Source: Aquimarina latercula DSM 2041 (GTDB lineage: Bacteria > Bacteroidota > Bacteroidia > Flavobacteriales > Flavobacteriaceae). Taken from it: a stretch of DNA of 64,000 nt. Location: contig NZ_AUMK01000005.1 in the NCBI RefSeq assembly GCF_000430645.1, positions 124,001 to 188,000 on the forward strand. Reading direction: 5' to 3'. The notes under the pieces were generated by a model. The model was given only the letters and a program-made list of their open reading frames with translations, ran no database searches and was not told the origin of the DNA. Shown in pieces: positions 42,277-51,918 of the stretch. The number at the start of each line of letters is the position of its first letter. Within the stretch, counting starts at the first letter, position 1. Position numbers and translations under genes: made by a program.

Positions 42277-43437
42277 ATGAAATCAATTTTTACATTTATT
42301 TTGCTATTGGTGATGACTTCCTCGACTTTCGCTCAAATAAAGTCGCTGGATCGCTATTTAATGTCCACCGCCAAATTAGAATTAAGAACTGGACCAGGAG
42401 CAAATTTTGACATTATTGGTGAAATCCCACAAGGAACACAAGTATATGTTATTAGTTCTGGTTATGGAGACTGGAGTACAGTTCAATACAAAAACGGAAA
42501 CGGTTTTGTACTAACAAAATTACTAGCAGAAGATAGTAGTATTGCAGAAGCTGAAAGAGCTGCAAAAGCTGCTGAAGCTAGAAGAAATGCTGCTAGACTT
42601 GCAGCAGAAGAAGCAATTAGAAAAGCGGAACAAGCAAAAATTGCTGCTGCTGAAGCTGCAAGAAAAGCAATTGCTGAAGCAGAAAGATTAACAAGACAAG
42701 CTGAAGCTGACGCAGCTGCTGCTGAAGCTGCTGCTGCTGCCGCGAAACAAAATCAAACGGCTGCTGAAAGAAGAAGGTTGGCTGAATTAGCTGAGACCCA
42801 AAAAGCACTAGAAGAAGCTAATAAAAGAACTTTAGGATCTACAGAAACTGCGTATACTCCTATTGAATCTAAAACAGCTTCAGGCGGCAGTAATGCTGGA
42901 ACAAGAGCAACTGCTGCTCCTACTAAGGTAACCAGAGAAAATAAATATTCTAGCTGGGAAAAGAAAGCATATAAATCAGGAGCTACCCCTAAGTCATTTA
43001 ACTTTAAAGGTAAATATGAATACAAGTTAGATAATTATCTTAAAATAGAGGTTGGTCAAAATACGGACGTTGTTGTTAAACTAGTAAAAATGGGTAAAAC
43101 TGCGAAAGATGATGAAACAGTGAGAATCGTTTTTATCAATAGTAGCCAAACCCAATTTATAAGAAATATACCAGAAGGGGAATACTACTGTGTTATTGCT
43201 TATGGAAAAGAATGGAGAGAGTCTCCTAGCAAAAATGGAAAGCGTCAAGGAACGTTTACAAAAAACGCTTTGTATGAAAAAGGACAGGACATCTTAGACT
43301 TCAAAACTATCAAAACTGAGGCAGGATTAAATGTACCTAATTATAGTCTTTCATTAGATCTTATGGATAATGGAACATTATATAACGGATCAGAAGATCA
43401 AGATAATATCAAAGCGTCTGATTTCAATTCTTTCTAA
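42277..43437 (+). CDS. Secreted SH3-domain protein with Ala-rich coiled coil
   Basis: A 386-residue exported protein. A signal peptide (1-20) leads to a bacterial SH3 domain (about 25-80, 'LELRTGPGANFDIIGEIPQG' and 'DWSTVQYKNGNGFV'), which commonly binds peptidoglycan. Residues about 88-190 are a highly charged Ala/Glu/Arg/Lys repeat, certain to form a long coiled coil. A Ser/Thr-rich linker and a C-terminal beta domain (about 225-386) of unknown type follow. It may link the cell wall to other envelope parts. It is monocistronic, with a strong terminator after it. Confidence 0.8.
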   Translation: MKSIFTFILLLVMTSSTFAQIKSLDRYLMSTAKLELRTGPGANFDIIGEIPQGTQVYVISSGYGDWSTVQYKNGNGFVLTKLLAEDSSIAEAERAAKAAEARRNAARLAAEEAIRKAEQAKIAAAEAARKAIAEAERLTRQAEADAAAAEAAAAAAKQNQTAAERRRLAELAETQKALEEANKRTLGSTETAYTPIESKTASGGSNAGTRATAAPTKVTRENKYSSWEKKAYKSGATPKSFNFKGKYEYKLDNYLKIEVGQNTDVVVKLVKMGKTAKDDETVRIVFINSSQTQFIRNIPEGEYYCVIAYGKEWRESPSKNGKRQGTFTKNALYEKGQDILDFKTIKTEAGLNVPNYSLSLDLMDNGTLYNGSEDQDNIKASDFNSF

Positions 43438-43495
43438 GACAAGAAGGTATATAATTTAAAATATTAATTTTATTATCACCAATAATAAATGTAAG

Positions 43496-43526
43496 ATAAA
43501 AAAGCGTCTTTTAGGGACGCTTTTTT
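43496..43526 (+). terminator. Terminator after the SH3 protein gene
   Basis: AAAAGCGTC pairs with GACGCTTTT around a short loop, followed by T7, about 60 bp after the stop codon. Confidence 0.85.
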
Positions 43527-43634
43527 TGTTGCTATACCGCAAAACTTATTTTAATGTTTACAGATAAATACAATTAAGAATGATAAACAATAGTATAACA
43601 AATATTAGTTTATCAAATTAAACCACATATATAA

Positions 43635-43668
43635 AAAAGCTTTAAGTTTTTTTAAACCTAAAGCTTTT
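43635..43668 (-). terminator. Terminator of the ffh-folD unit
   Basis: AAAAGCTTTA and TAAAGCTTTT are paired around an AT-rich loop; the minus-strand product ends in T-rich sequence 70 bp after the folD stop. Confidence 0.7.
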
Positions 43669-43739
43669 AATAATTTAACTAATTGCAGATTAAAAAATAA
43701 ATAAATCTAAAAAATCCTTTAAACACTATCTTTTAAACA

Positions 43740-44624
43740 TTACCCATTATTGCGATGTCTCTCTCTAGCCAACAATGTGTTTTTAAGAAGCATAGCAATG
43801 GTCATCGGACCAACTCCTCCAGGAACTGGTGTAATAAAGGAAGCTTTTTTACTAACATTTTCGAAATCCACATCTCCTACGATTCTATATCCTCTTTCTC
43901 TAGAATCATCAGCTACCCTAGTAATACCTACATCAATAATAACAGCATCGTCTTTTACCATTTCTGCTTTAAGAAAATTAGGAACACCTAAAGCCGATAT
44001 AACAATATCCGCCTGAGAAATAATTTGAGTAATATTTTTTGTATGGCTATGTGTTAATGTCACTGTAGAGTTACCAGGCCATCCTTTTCTACCCATCAAA
44101 ATACTCATTGGTCTACCTACAATATGACTTCTACCTATAACCACGGTATGCTTTCCTTTTGTATCAACATTATAACGTTCTAAAAGTTCTAAAATACCAA
44201 ATGGTGTAGCAGGAATAAAAGTAGACATATCCAAAGCCATTTTTCCAAAATTCATTGGATGAAAGCCATCAACATCTTTATCTGGATCTACAGCCAACAA
44301 TACTTTTTGAGTGTCAATTTGTGGAGGTAGTGGTAACTGAACTATAAATCCATCAATATCAGAATCTTCATTCAGTTCTTTAATTTTAGCCAATAGCTCA
44401 ACTTCGCTTGTAGTGCTTGGCATTTTTACTAAAGTAGATTCAAAACCTATTCTTTCACATGCCTTTACCTTACTACCAACATAAGTAAGACTCGCACCAT
44501 CATTACCAACTAATACAGCTGCTAAGTGCGGAACTTTCTCGCCACGATCTTTCATCTTTTGAACTTCGTCAGCAATTTCATTTTTTATATCGTTACTTAC
44601 TTTTTTACCGTCTAAAACTTCCAT
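43740..44624 (-). CDS. folD: Bifunctional methylenetetrahydrofolate dehydrogenase/cyclohydrolase
   Basis: A 294-residue enzyme of one-carbon metabolism that oxidises 5,10-methylene-THF and hydrolyses the methenyl product. Motifs: 'SLTYVGSKVKACERIG' with the catalytic Lys (about 56), 'DGFIVQLPLP', 'DVDGFHPMNFG', 'PATPFGILELLERY', 'VVIGRSHIVGRPM' (NADP site) and 'FITPVPGGVGPMTIAML'. Length is standard. It follows ffh by 36 bp in the same direction, probably one operon. Confidence 0.97.
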   Translation of the reverse strand: MEVLDGKKVSNDIKNEIADEVQKMKDRGEKVPHLAAVLVGNDGASLTYVGSKVKACERIGFESTLVKMPSTTSEVELLAKIKELNEDSDIDGFIVQLPLPPQIDTQKVLLAVDPDKDVDGFHPMNFGKMALDMSTFIPATPFGILELLERYNVDTKGKHTVVIGRSHIVGRPMSILMGRKGWPGNSTVTLTHSHTKNITQIISQADIVISALGVPNFLKAEMVKDDAVIIDVGITRVADDSRERGYRIVGDVDFENVSKKASFITPVPGGVGPMTIAMLLKNTLLARERHRNNG

Positions 44625-44660
44625 ATTGAGCCCCTACTCTATTATTAATTTAATTATATA

Positions 44661-45989
44661 TTATTTCATTTTACCCATCATCTGCATCATTCGCTTTCCG
44701 CCTCCACCTTGCATCATTTTCATCATTTTACTCATCTGATCAAACTGCTTAAGCAATTGATTAACCTGCTGTACAGAAGTTCCCGATCCTTTACCAATGC
44801 GTTTTTTTCTACTTGCATTTATGATCTGAGGCTTTGTTCGTTCTGCAGGGGTCATAGAATGAATAATTGCTTCGATGTGTTTAAAAGCATCATCATCGAT
44901 ATCGACATTCTTCATCATTTTACCAGCTCCAGGAATCATTCCAACCAGATCCTTCATATTACCCATCTTCTTAACCTGCTGAATTTGTTTTAAGAAGTCA
45001 TCAAAACCAAATTGATTTTTGGCAATTTTTTTCTGTAATTTTCTGGCCTCTTCTTCATCAAATTGCTCTTGAGCTCGTTCTACAAGAGATACAACATCTC
45101 CCATTCCCAAGATACGATCTGCCATACGAGAAGGATAAAAAACATCAATTGCTTCCATCTTTTCTCCCGTACCAATAAACTTTATCGGTTTATTAACAAC
45201 AGATTTAATAGAAATTGCTGCTCCACCTCTAGTATCACCATCTAACTTAGTAAGAATAACACCATCAAAATTTAACACATCATTAAAAGCCTTTGCTGTA
45301 TTAACGGCATCTTGACCTGTCATTGAATCTACAACAAATAATGTTTCATTAGGAGTAACCGCTTTATGGATATTAGCAATCTCGGTCATCATGACTTCAT
45401 CAACCGCTAAACGACCTGCTGTATCTATAATAACTACATTAAATCCGTTCGCTTTAGCATGGGCAACACCTGCTTTAGCAATCGCAACAGGATCATTATT
45501 TCCTCTATCACTAAAAACCTCTACATTTATTTGTTCTCCAACTACATGTAACTGATCAATAGCTGCTGGTCGATATACATCACAAGCAACTAAAAGAGGT
45601 TTTTTAGTTTTTTTATTCTTTAGAAAGTTTGCTAATTTTCCAGAAAAAGTAGTTTTACCAGATCCTTGTAATCCAGACATTAAAACTACTGAAGGATTAC
45701 CCGAAAGATTAACACCTGCTACTTCTCCTCCCATCAATTCGGTTAACTCGTCTTTTACAAGCTTCACCATTAATTGACCAGGTTTTAAACTTTTTAGTAC
45801 ATTCTGACCTAACGCTTTTTCCTTTACAGTAGCTGTAAAATCTTTGGCGATTTTATAATTAACATCGGCATCGACCAACGCTCTACGAACTTCCTTAAGT
45901 GTCTCAGCAACATTTACTTCCGTAATTTGACCGTGGCCTTTAAGAATATGTAACGCCTTATCTAACTTATCACTTAAATTATCAAACAT
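44661..45989 (-). CDS. ffh: Signal recognition particle protein Ffh
   Basis: A 442-residue GTPase that binds signal sequences and 4.5S RNA and targets nascent membrane proteins. It shows the N domain (1-90), the G domain with P-loop 'GLQGSGKTT' (about 105-113), 'DVYRPAAIDQL', 'DTAGRL' and 'TKLDGDTRGGAA', and the Met-rich M domain (about 300-442) ending in 'MMKMMQGGGGKRMMQMMGKMK' (read in parts), typical of the signal-peptide groove. Length is standard. It is upstream of folD. Confidence 0.97.
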   Translation of the reverse strand: MFDNLSDKLDKALHILKGHGQITEVNVAETLKEVRRALVDADVNYKIAKDFTATVKEKALGQNVLKSLKPGQLMVKLVKDELTELMGGEVAGVNLSGNPSVVLMSGLQGSGKTTFSGKLANFLKNKKTKKPLLVACDVYRPAAIDQLHVVGEQINVEVFSDRGNNDPVAIAKAGVAHAKANGFNVVIIDTAGRLAVDEVMMTEIANIHKAVTPNETLFVVDSMTGQDAVNTAKAFNDVLNFDGVILTKLDGDTRGGAAISIKSVVNKPIKFIGTGEKMEAIDVFYPSRMADRILGMGDVVSLVERAQEQFDEEEARKLQKKIAKNQFGFDDFLKQIQQVKKMGNMKDLVGMIPGAGKMMKNVDIDDDAFKHIEAIIHSMTPAERTKPQIINASRKKRIGKGSGTSVQQVNQLLKQFDQMSKMMKMMQGGGGKRMMQMMGKMK

Positions 45990-46122
45990 ATGCTTTCTTC
46001 AGATTTTGAAAAAATCTACTTTTTTAGTAGACAGGTGCAAATTTAATGATTTGAAGTGTATTAATAAAGAATGCCAATAACAGAATTCTAAATATCAAGA
46101 AAGAAATTTTACTGAAACAAAA

Positions 46123-46165
46123 AAAGCTATTGGAAAGAACATAAGGTTATCTTTCTAATAGCTTT
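46123..46165 (-). terminator. Terminator of fasciclin gene 1
   Basis: AAAGCTATTGGAAAG pairs with CTTTCTAATAGCTTT (one mismatch); T-rich sequence follows on the minus strand, about 40 bp after the stop. Confidence 0.85.
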
Positions 46166-46203
46166 CCGGACATTATTCTTAGGCTAATTCAACTTTATGT
46201 CCT

Positions 46204-47991
46204 TTATAAAGATGGAGGAATTAATACTCCATTAATAACATGCACGATACCATTAGAAGCTTCAATATTTGCAATATCTACTCTAATAATTTCATTTAGA
46301 AAGACTTGTCCATCAATCATTTCAATAGTTACCTCATCTCCTTGAACAGTAGTAACCGTTTGTCTTGTAAGCAAATCATCGGCAGTAAATTTACCGGATG
46401 CCACATGATACAATAGCACTTCGGTTAAAGCTTCTCCTCCAGGAATTGCATCTAAAGCAGCAAATGCATCATTAGTTGGTGCAAATACGGTAAAAGGTCC
46501 CTCTCCATTTAGTGTATCTACCAGATTAGCTGCCTGTAATGCCCCCACTAAAGTAGAAAGCTCTGGAGTTGCAACCGCGATTTCGACAATAGATTGAAGA
46601 TCGGCTGGAGGGAGTAATACTCCATCAATTATGTGTATAATACCATTAGACGCTTCGATATCTGCCAAAAGTACTTTTATAGTACCATTTAAAAACACCT
46701 CTCCATTGATCATTTCAATGGTTACTTCATCTCCTTGTACTGTGGTAACTGTTTGCCCGGTAATTAACTCTTCTGCAGTAAATCTTCCTGCTGCTACGTG
46801 ATACAAAAGCACCTCTATTAAAGCTTCTCCTCCTGGAATTGCATCTAAAGCAGCAAATGCATCATTAGTTGGTGCAAATACTGTAAAAGGTCCTTCTCCG
46901 TTTAATGTATCTACTAAATTAGCAGATTGCAATGCTCCTACTAAAGTAGAAAGCTCTGGAGTTGCGACAGCTATCTCTACAATTGATGGTAAAGGCTGAA
47001 AAGATGGTGGTATTAATACTGCATCTATGATTTGGATTACTCCATTAGAACCACCAATATTTGCAGAAAGCAACTTAACAGTGTCATTTATAACAATTTC
47101 ATTGTTTTCATCAAGACTTACTTTAACATTTTCACCTTGTAATGTTTCTATCATTTCTTCTCTTAACAATCTTGGTGTATTAAATCTTCCACTTGCTACA
47201 TGATACAACAGCACCTGTTTTAACACTTCTAACTCCGGAACTTCATCTAATGCTGCAAATGCCTCATCTGTAGGTGCAAAAACTGTGAACGGGCCTTCTC
47301 CGGACAAAGGAGCTACTAAATCTGTGGCTTGTAAAGCCCCAATTAAAGATGTGAATCTACCATCTTCTACAATTAAATCCACAATCGTTTTATCAGGGAA
47401 AATAGTTTTAACTAGTTCAGCATTCCAATCTCCTCTTCCTATCCCATTTCCAAAAATTCTAAAGTGTCCTTCTAGATCACCTTCTTCATCTACTCTTCCA
47501 ATTGCAAAAATCAAATTTCTACCAGGAGGGTCAATTATTAAATAAACAATTCCGTCACTTACAATAGCTCCTCTAGTCCTAGCTTTAGTCCCATCGGGTA
47601 ATACCAAATTTCCTCGAACGATTGTAAAGCTAGCGTGATATAAGGTGAAGTTTAAGCGAAGTTTACCTGTAATATCTGTTCCTGCTCCAGTTCCACTATT
47701 AACTGTTGCAGAAAAATCATATACTCGTCGTTCTCTACTGATATCGAATCTAGAATCTTTAGAACTGCCAAAAGCTTCATCTTCGTTTACGGGTTCAAGC
47801 AACTCACCATCGATAATATTCTGAGTCATTTCCTCAACTTCGTCAAAACTAATAATTTTTGACTCTCCAAATTCGATTTGATCAGGGTTTTCGGGGTCTA
47901 ATTCATTATTATCATTTTGACAAGAAATAATGAAGTTCGTTAAAATAAGGCACAAAAATGGTACCGTTAATCTTTTGATTAGCGTTTTCAT
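46204..47991 (-). CDS. Fasciclin (FAS1) domain lipoprotein, three FAS1 domains
   Basis: A 595-residue lipoprotein (lipobox 'IISC', Cys24, followed by acidic 'QNDNNELDPE', which fits surface export). Residues about 65-200 form an extra beta-rich domain of unknown type. Three FAS1 domains follow at about 205-330, 335-465 and 468-595, each with the H1 motif 'GPFTVFAPTNDAFAALD' and the H2 region with 'NGVIQIID' or 'NGIIHIID'. The second and third are nearly identical at DNA level over long runs, suggesting recent internal duplication. FAS1 proteins mediate adhesion. It is followed by its own terminator. Confidence 0.9.
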   Translation of the reverse strand: MKTLIKRLTVPFLCLILTNFIISCQNDNNELDPENPDQIEFGESKIISFDEVEEMTQNIIDGELLEPVNEDEAFGSSKDSRFDISRERRVYDFSATVNSGTGAGTDITGKLRLNFTLYHASFTIVRGNLVLPDGTKARTRGAIVSDGIVYLIIDPPGRNLIFAIGRVDEEGDLEGHFRIFGNGIGRGDWNAELVKTIFPDKTIVDLIVEDGRFTSLIGALQATDLVAPLSGEGPFTVFAPTDEAFAALDEVPELEVLKQVLLYHVASGRFNTPRLLREEMIETLQGENVKVSLDENNEIVINDTVKLLSANIGGSNGVIQIIDAVLIPPSFQPLPSIVEIAVATPELSTLVGALQSANLVDTLNGEGPFTVFAPTNDAFAALDAIPGGEALIEVLLYHVAAGRFTAEELITGQTVTTVQGDEVTIEMINGEVFLNGTIKVLLADIEASNGIIHIIDGVLLPPADLQSIVEIAVATPELSTLVGALQAANLVDTLNGEGPFTVFAPTNDAFAALDAIPGGEALTEVLLYHVASGKFTADDLLTRQTVTTVQGDEVTIEMIDGQVFLNEIIRVDIANIEASNGIVHVINGVLIPPSL

Positions 47992-48036
47992 GAGTTTGAA
48001 TTTAAATTAGTTAATATTTAAAATATGTGTGAGAAA

Positions 48037-48089
48037 AAAGGGCATTTAGTCCTGAATTAATAGGGAGATTCAATATCTAAATGCCCTTT
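48037..48089 (-). terminator. Terminator of fasciclin gene 2
   Basis: A 13-bp perfect stem (AAAGGGCATTTAG / CTAAATGCCCTTT) with a 27-nt loop; T-rich sequence follows on the minus strand. Confidence 0.75.
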
Positions 48090-48158
48090 CGGGGGGAATT
48101 ATAATCTAGAGGTGCAGTGCACTATATATTTTAGTTTACTGTTCTAGTTAATTTCTTC

Positions 48159-49529
48159 TTATAGTGCAGGAAGAATTACCTTATCAATCGCATGGATTAC
48201 ACCATTAGCAGCCTGAACATTGGTAACAATAATATTACTTACTCTATCATTAACATCTGTTAATGTTGCATTTGTTGCATCAGCAGTAATATCTCCTCCT
48301 AATGTAGTTACTGTACCAGTCATTAAATTTTCTTCTCTAACATTTGCTTCTGCTACAACATGAAGATTTAAAGTAGCCGTTAATGTAGCTTCTTCTATAT
48401 CAGCTAAGGAAGCTGCTCCAAGTTCTGTTAAAAGGCTAGCAAATGCATCATCTGTTGGAGCAAACACAGTAAAAGGTGCCGGGGATGTTCCATTTTCTGT
48501 ACTCAATATAGAAACATAATTTTCATCTAATTGATCATCTCTGGTAAGAGCCGCTACAAGATTACTAAAAGTTGCATCAGCTGTAGCAAAAGTAACCACT
48601 GTTGGTAGCGTAATTACAGCGTCCACCTTATGAATTACTCCATTAGAAGCAACAATATCTGCTTCACTAACATCGGATATACCATTAAAAGAAACTCCAC
48701 TTTCAGTATTTATATAAATACTTAAGTTATCCATAGTATCACCGTAGGTAGCTAATGTATTATTATAACTAGTAGTAAGAGCTGTCGAAATATTTGTTCC
48801 GGCAATTACGTGATTTAATAAGACCTGCTCTAATGCAGCAGTTGATAATCCAGAAATATCTCCTAAATCTGTGAATGCATCGTTATCAGGCGCCAGTAAT
48901 GTTAAATTACTATCTGCACCACTTAATACAGCTACAAAATCCGTGTCAAAACCAGGTGTAGTTGCTGCTCCAGCAAGTGAAGAGAAATTACTATCAGCTG
49001 TCACAAAAGTAAGCATCGTAGGCAATGGAATTACTTTATCCACTGCGTGTATAATACCATTATCTGTCATTATATCTGGAGTTGTTACAGTAGACTCCCC
49101 ATTTATTACTACACCATTTGCTGTATTAATATACATGCTGATATTAGTATTAGAATTAGATTCTGTAGCTAAATTCTTCACATAACCTGTTGTTAGACTA
49201 GTAGAAGCTTGCGTAGTTCCTAAAACGTGGTTTAATAAAATTTGCTCTAACGTTTCAACAGGCACATCTTCTAATGGTGTTCCATCTAAAAATTCAGTAA
49301 ATGCAGCGTTGTTAGGTGCAAATACAGTAAAATTACCATTCCCATTTAATGTTACGTCTAAATCTGTTCTTTCCAATGCAGCTAATAAAGAGCTATAATC
49401 CGCATTATCTGCAACAAAATCAGCTATTGTCATTGCATCGGGGATAAATGTAGTATCGTCGTCATCACTACAAGAAGCAATTGAAATAATACAGAATGCT
49501 AAAAAAGCTTTTTTGAAGAAATTTTTCAT
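48159..49529 (-). CDS. Fasciclin (FAS1) domain lipoprotein 2, three FAS1 domains
   Basis: A 456-residue lipoprotein (lipobox 'SIASC', Cys20, followed by four Asp). Three FAS1 domains occupy about 35-170, 172-312 and 314-456, with 'FTVFAPNNAAFTEFL', 'LTLLAPDNDAFTDLG' and 'FTVFAPTDDAFASLL' motifs and 'NGIIHAVDKV' type ends. The domains are much less alike than those of the neighbouring FAS1 protein. It is probably a surface adhesin. It is separated from the next gene by its own terminator, so the two FAS1 genes are likely independent units. Confidence 0.9.
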   Translation of the reverse strand: MKNFFKKAFLAFCIISIASCSDDDDTTFIPDAMTIADFVADNADYSSLLAALERTDLDVTLNGNGNFTVFAPNNAAFTEFLDGTPLEDVPVETLEQILLNHVLGTTQASTSLTTGYVKNLATESNSNTNISMYINTANGVVINGESTVTTPDIMTDNGIIHAVDKVIPLPTMLTFVTADSNFSSLAGAATTPGFDTDFVAVLSGADSNLTLLAPDNDAFTDLGDISGLSTAALEQVLLNHVIAGTNISTALTTSYNNTLATYGDTMDNLSIYINTESGVSFNGISDVSEADIVASNGVIHKVDAVITLPTVVTFATADATFSNLVAALTRDDQLDENYVSILSTENGTSPAPFTVFAPTDDAFASLLTELGAASLADIEEATLTATLNLHVVAEANVREENLMTGTVTTLGGDITADATNATLTDVNDRVSNIIVTNVQAANGVIHAIDKVILPAL

Positions 49530-49664
49530 GTTATTGGTTTTTATTTTTTTAATTTATTGTTCGTTGATGAAACAACTGATAAAGTAAAAGTGCTACCTCA
49601 AAAAATGATTTTAGTATTTTTTTAACTTTTTGTTTAACTATTTTATTAAAAAAATTAAACAAAA

Positions 49665-50354
49665 CTATCCGTCATTTTCATCACAAGATGTTTCAAATGT
49701 TAGTATCTCAGATACTAATTGATCATTATGTATTACTTCTATACTGGTCCCATCACTTAATGATAATCTCAAAGGGTAATTAATGGCAACTAACGTATTT
49801 TCATCAAGATTATCCATAAATCCATACACTTGTGCATCATGAATTACTTCTATTGTATTTAAAATATTGTTAGAGGTATTATAAGTTGCAAACCTAAAAG
49901 GGTATATAAAATCAATACATTCTATATCATCATCCTGTAACTCACAACTATTAGCCAATGTTTGTAATTGTGATTCGTTTTCGATTATTTCTTCTATATA
50001 ATTATGTTGTGTAACGGTAATAGGAAATTGGATCTGAATATTATCTGATTCTGTAAAAAGATCATAATCTGAAATTTGATTGATGATTATTTCATCTGTA
50101 CCATTTAGCAGTATCGAATATGGTAAGTTAATACTATAACAATTACCTCCATCAACTAAATCATCAAAAGACCCATCGTGAGTAACAATATTCCTCATTA
50201 ACCCTGCGAGTTGCGAATCCTGACGAATGGCATTATCCAACTCAGGATCAATAAGTTCTCTCTCCTCCTCTTGACAAGAAATCATTAATACCGTAAAACT
50301 CACAAGTATTAAGATTATACAATTTCTCATTTTTTCCATAGTACTTTTCTTCAT
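49665..50354 (-). CDS. Lipoprotein of unknown function
   Basis: A 229-residue lipoprotein (lipobox 'LMISC', Cys27, followed by acidic 'QEEERE'). Two internal Met (6 and 9) are alternative starts. The mature part contains 'HDGSFDDLVDGGNCYSINLPYSI', which resembles a segment seen in other flavobacterial surface lipoproteins, and two more stretches of a similar 'YPFRFATYN' or 'YPLRLSLSDG' form, suggesting two or three repeats of one strand-rich unit. It lies divergent from the sigma factor of module 2, sharing an 80-bp promoter region with it, so it may be one of its targets. Function unknown. Confidence 0.65.
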   Translation of the reverse strand: MKKSTMEKMRNCIILILVSFTVLMISCQEEERELIDPELDNAIRQDSQLAGLMRNIVTHDGSFDDLVDGGNCYSINLPYSILLNGTDEIIINQISDYDLFTESDNIQIQFPITVTQHNYIEEIIENESQLQTLANSCELQDDDIECIDFIYPFRFATYNTSNNILNTIEVIHDAQVYGFMDNLDENTLVAINYPLRLSLSDGTSIEVIHNDQLVSEILTFETSCDENDG

Positions 50355-50433
50355 TTAATTCATTATTATAACAATTTAAGTACTCAAATTCCCACTAGCT
50401 TAAGTTTTTTTTTAATTTTGGAAAAAATTCAAA

Positions 50434-50949
50434 ATGCCAAAAACTCTCTTCAAAGATGTTTGCGAGGAAAGACTGTTTTCAGAATTATTTAAAAAACATT
50501 CTAAAAATCTTCACGACTTCATTTATTACAAATATGGTTCTCATATAAATCCTAAAGATCAAGTTCAGGAAGCTTTTATTAAGTTATGGGATAATTGTAA
50601 TAAAGTTTCAATAGAAAAAGCAAAGAGTTTTTTATTCACCGTAGCTAATAATCTTACTTTAAATCAGATAAAACATGATAAAGTAAAATTAAATTATAAG
50701 TTAACAGAAACAAAAAGTAGTACAAATGAAAGTCCTCAATTTATAATGGAGGAAAAAGAATATCTTTTAAAATATCAAAATGCACTATCTAACTTAACAG
50801 AATCTCAAAGAGTTGCGTTTTTGATGAATAGAATAGAAGGCAAAAAGCACAAAGAAATTGCTGATTTATTAGGTATTTCTAGAAAAGCAGTAGAAAAAAG
50901 AATTTATGGTGCTCTAGAAAAGTTGAGAAAAGATATTGAAGGAATTTAA
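50434..50949 (+). CDS. ECF RNA polymerase sigma factor (FecI-like), module 2
   Basis: A 171-residue ECF sigma factor with region 2 ('DQVQEAFIKLWDNC', 'AKSFLFTVANNLTLNQIKH') and region 4 ('LTESQRVAFLMNRIEGKKHKEIADLLGISRKAVEKRI', read in parts). It is clearly paralogous to the factor at 19324-19833, with the same order of partners (FecR, STN receptor). A TAATTTTG box (50413-50420) lies 13 bp before the ATG, so the message is nearly leaderless. The N-terminal 25 residues differ from module 1. Confidence 0.93.
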   Translation: MPKTLFKDVCEERLFSELFKKHSKNLHDFIYYKYGSHINPKDQVQEAFIKLWDNCNKVSIEKAKSFLFTVANNLTLNQIKHDKVKLNYKLTETKSSTNESPQFIMEEKEYLLKYQNALSNLTESQRVAFLMNRIEGKKHKEIADLLGISRKAVEKRIYGALEKLRKDIEGI

Positions 50950-51015
50950 AAAATAATTTAAAAACCTGGGTAGGAATTTTCACCTATCAGTTGTTATAAT
51001 ATTAAGAAACTTGTT

Positions 51016-51918
51016 ATGAAAAAGGAGAATCTTATTAATAAGTGGTTGAATAATGATCAACTCACTAAGCAGGAATCAGAGGCGTTTGAGAAATTGGACG
51101 CCTATGATTCTTATGTAAAAATATCAGAAACGGCTAAAAAATTTAATGCACCTGATTATGATACAATAAGTAATTTACAAAACCTTACTAACTATTTATC
51201 TAAGAAAAAACGAATATCAAAAAGAAAATCTTATGTTAAAATATTGTTTCCTGTAGCTGCAATTTTTGTAATTGGGATTGGCTTATATTTTTCTTTTTTC
51301 AAACAATATGATACTACAATAAAAACTATAAGTGATAAATCTACAATTAATCTTCCTGATGATTCAATGATAAGACTTAATGCTACCTCTTCATTAACTT
51401 ACAATGAAAAAAACTGGGAAAGTGAACGTAAAATATTATTGCAAGGAGAAGCATATTTTAAAGTAGCTAAAGGTAAAAAATTTGATGTCCATACCCCATC
51501 AGGGATCGTAAGTGTTATAGGAACTAGGTTTAACATTAAGCAAAGAGGAAACTTTTTTGAAGTAATTTGTTACGAAGGAGTTGTTGGTGTTGCTATAGGT
51601 GATGAAACAAAGTATTTGAGAGCTGGAGATGTGCTAGAATATGATTCAAATGATATTTTGAATAAGAAAACTATTGACCGGCTACCTAAATGGTACGATA
51701 ATAAAAGTTCTTTTTACAAAGTTCCCTTTTCTAAAGTTCTTAAAGAATTGGAATGGCAATTTGGAGTTACGCTACAAACAAAAAATATAGATACTTCTAT
51801 ACTATTTACAGGTAATTTTGTACATTCAAATATTGAAAATGCATTAAAATCGGTTACGATTCCAATGCGTATAAAATATGTGATTAATAACAAAACAGTA
51901 ACTTTATCTAAAGAGTGA
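51016..51918 (+). CDS. FecR-family anti-sigma factor, module 2
   Basis: A 300-residue inner-membrane protein with a cytoplasmic N-terminal anti-sigma part (1-73, 'INKWLNNDQLTKQESEAFEKL'), a transmembrane helix (about 75-93), the FecR periplasmic domain ('STINLPDDSMIRLNATSS', 'GEAYFKVAKG', 'VIGTRFNI') and a C-terminal STN-contact domain ('VPFSKVLKELEWQFGVTL'). It passes the receptor signal to the sigma factor. Its stop codon overlaps the GTG start of the receptor by 4 bp. Confidence 0.92.
   Translation: MKKENLINKWLNNDQLTKQESEAFEKLDAYDSYVKISETAKKFNAPDYDTISNLQNLTNYLSKKKRISKRKSYVKILFPVAAIFVIGIGLYFSFFKQYDTTIKTISDKSTINLPDDSMIRLNATSSLTYNEKNWESERKILLQGEAYFKVAKGKKFDVHTPSGIVSVIGTRFNIKQRGNFFEVICYEGVVGVAIGDETKYLRAGDVLEYDSNDILNKKTIDRLPKWYDNKSSFYKVPFSKVLKELEWQFGVTLQTKNIDTSILFTGNFVHSNIENALKSVTIPMRIKYVINNKTVTLSKE

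Noticed and set aside
42617..43025. Minus-strand frames inside the SH3/coiled-coil gene
   Set aside because: They are complements of the Ala/Glu repeat; Leu- and Gln-rich composition is an artefact of GCT/GAA codons.
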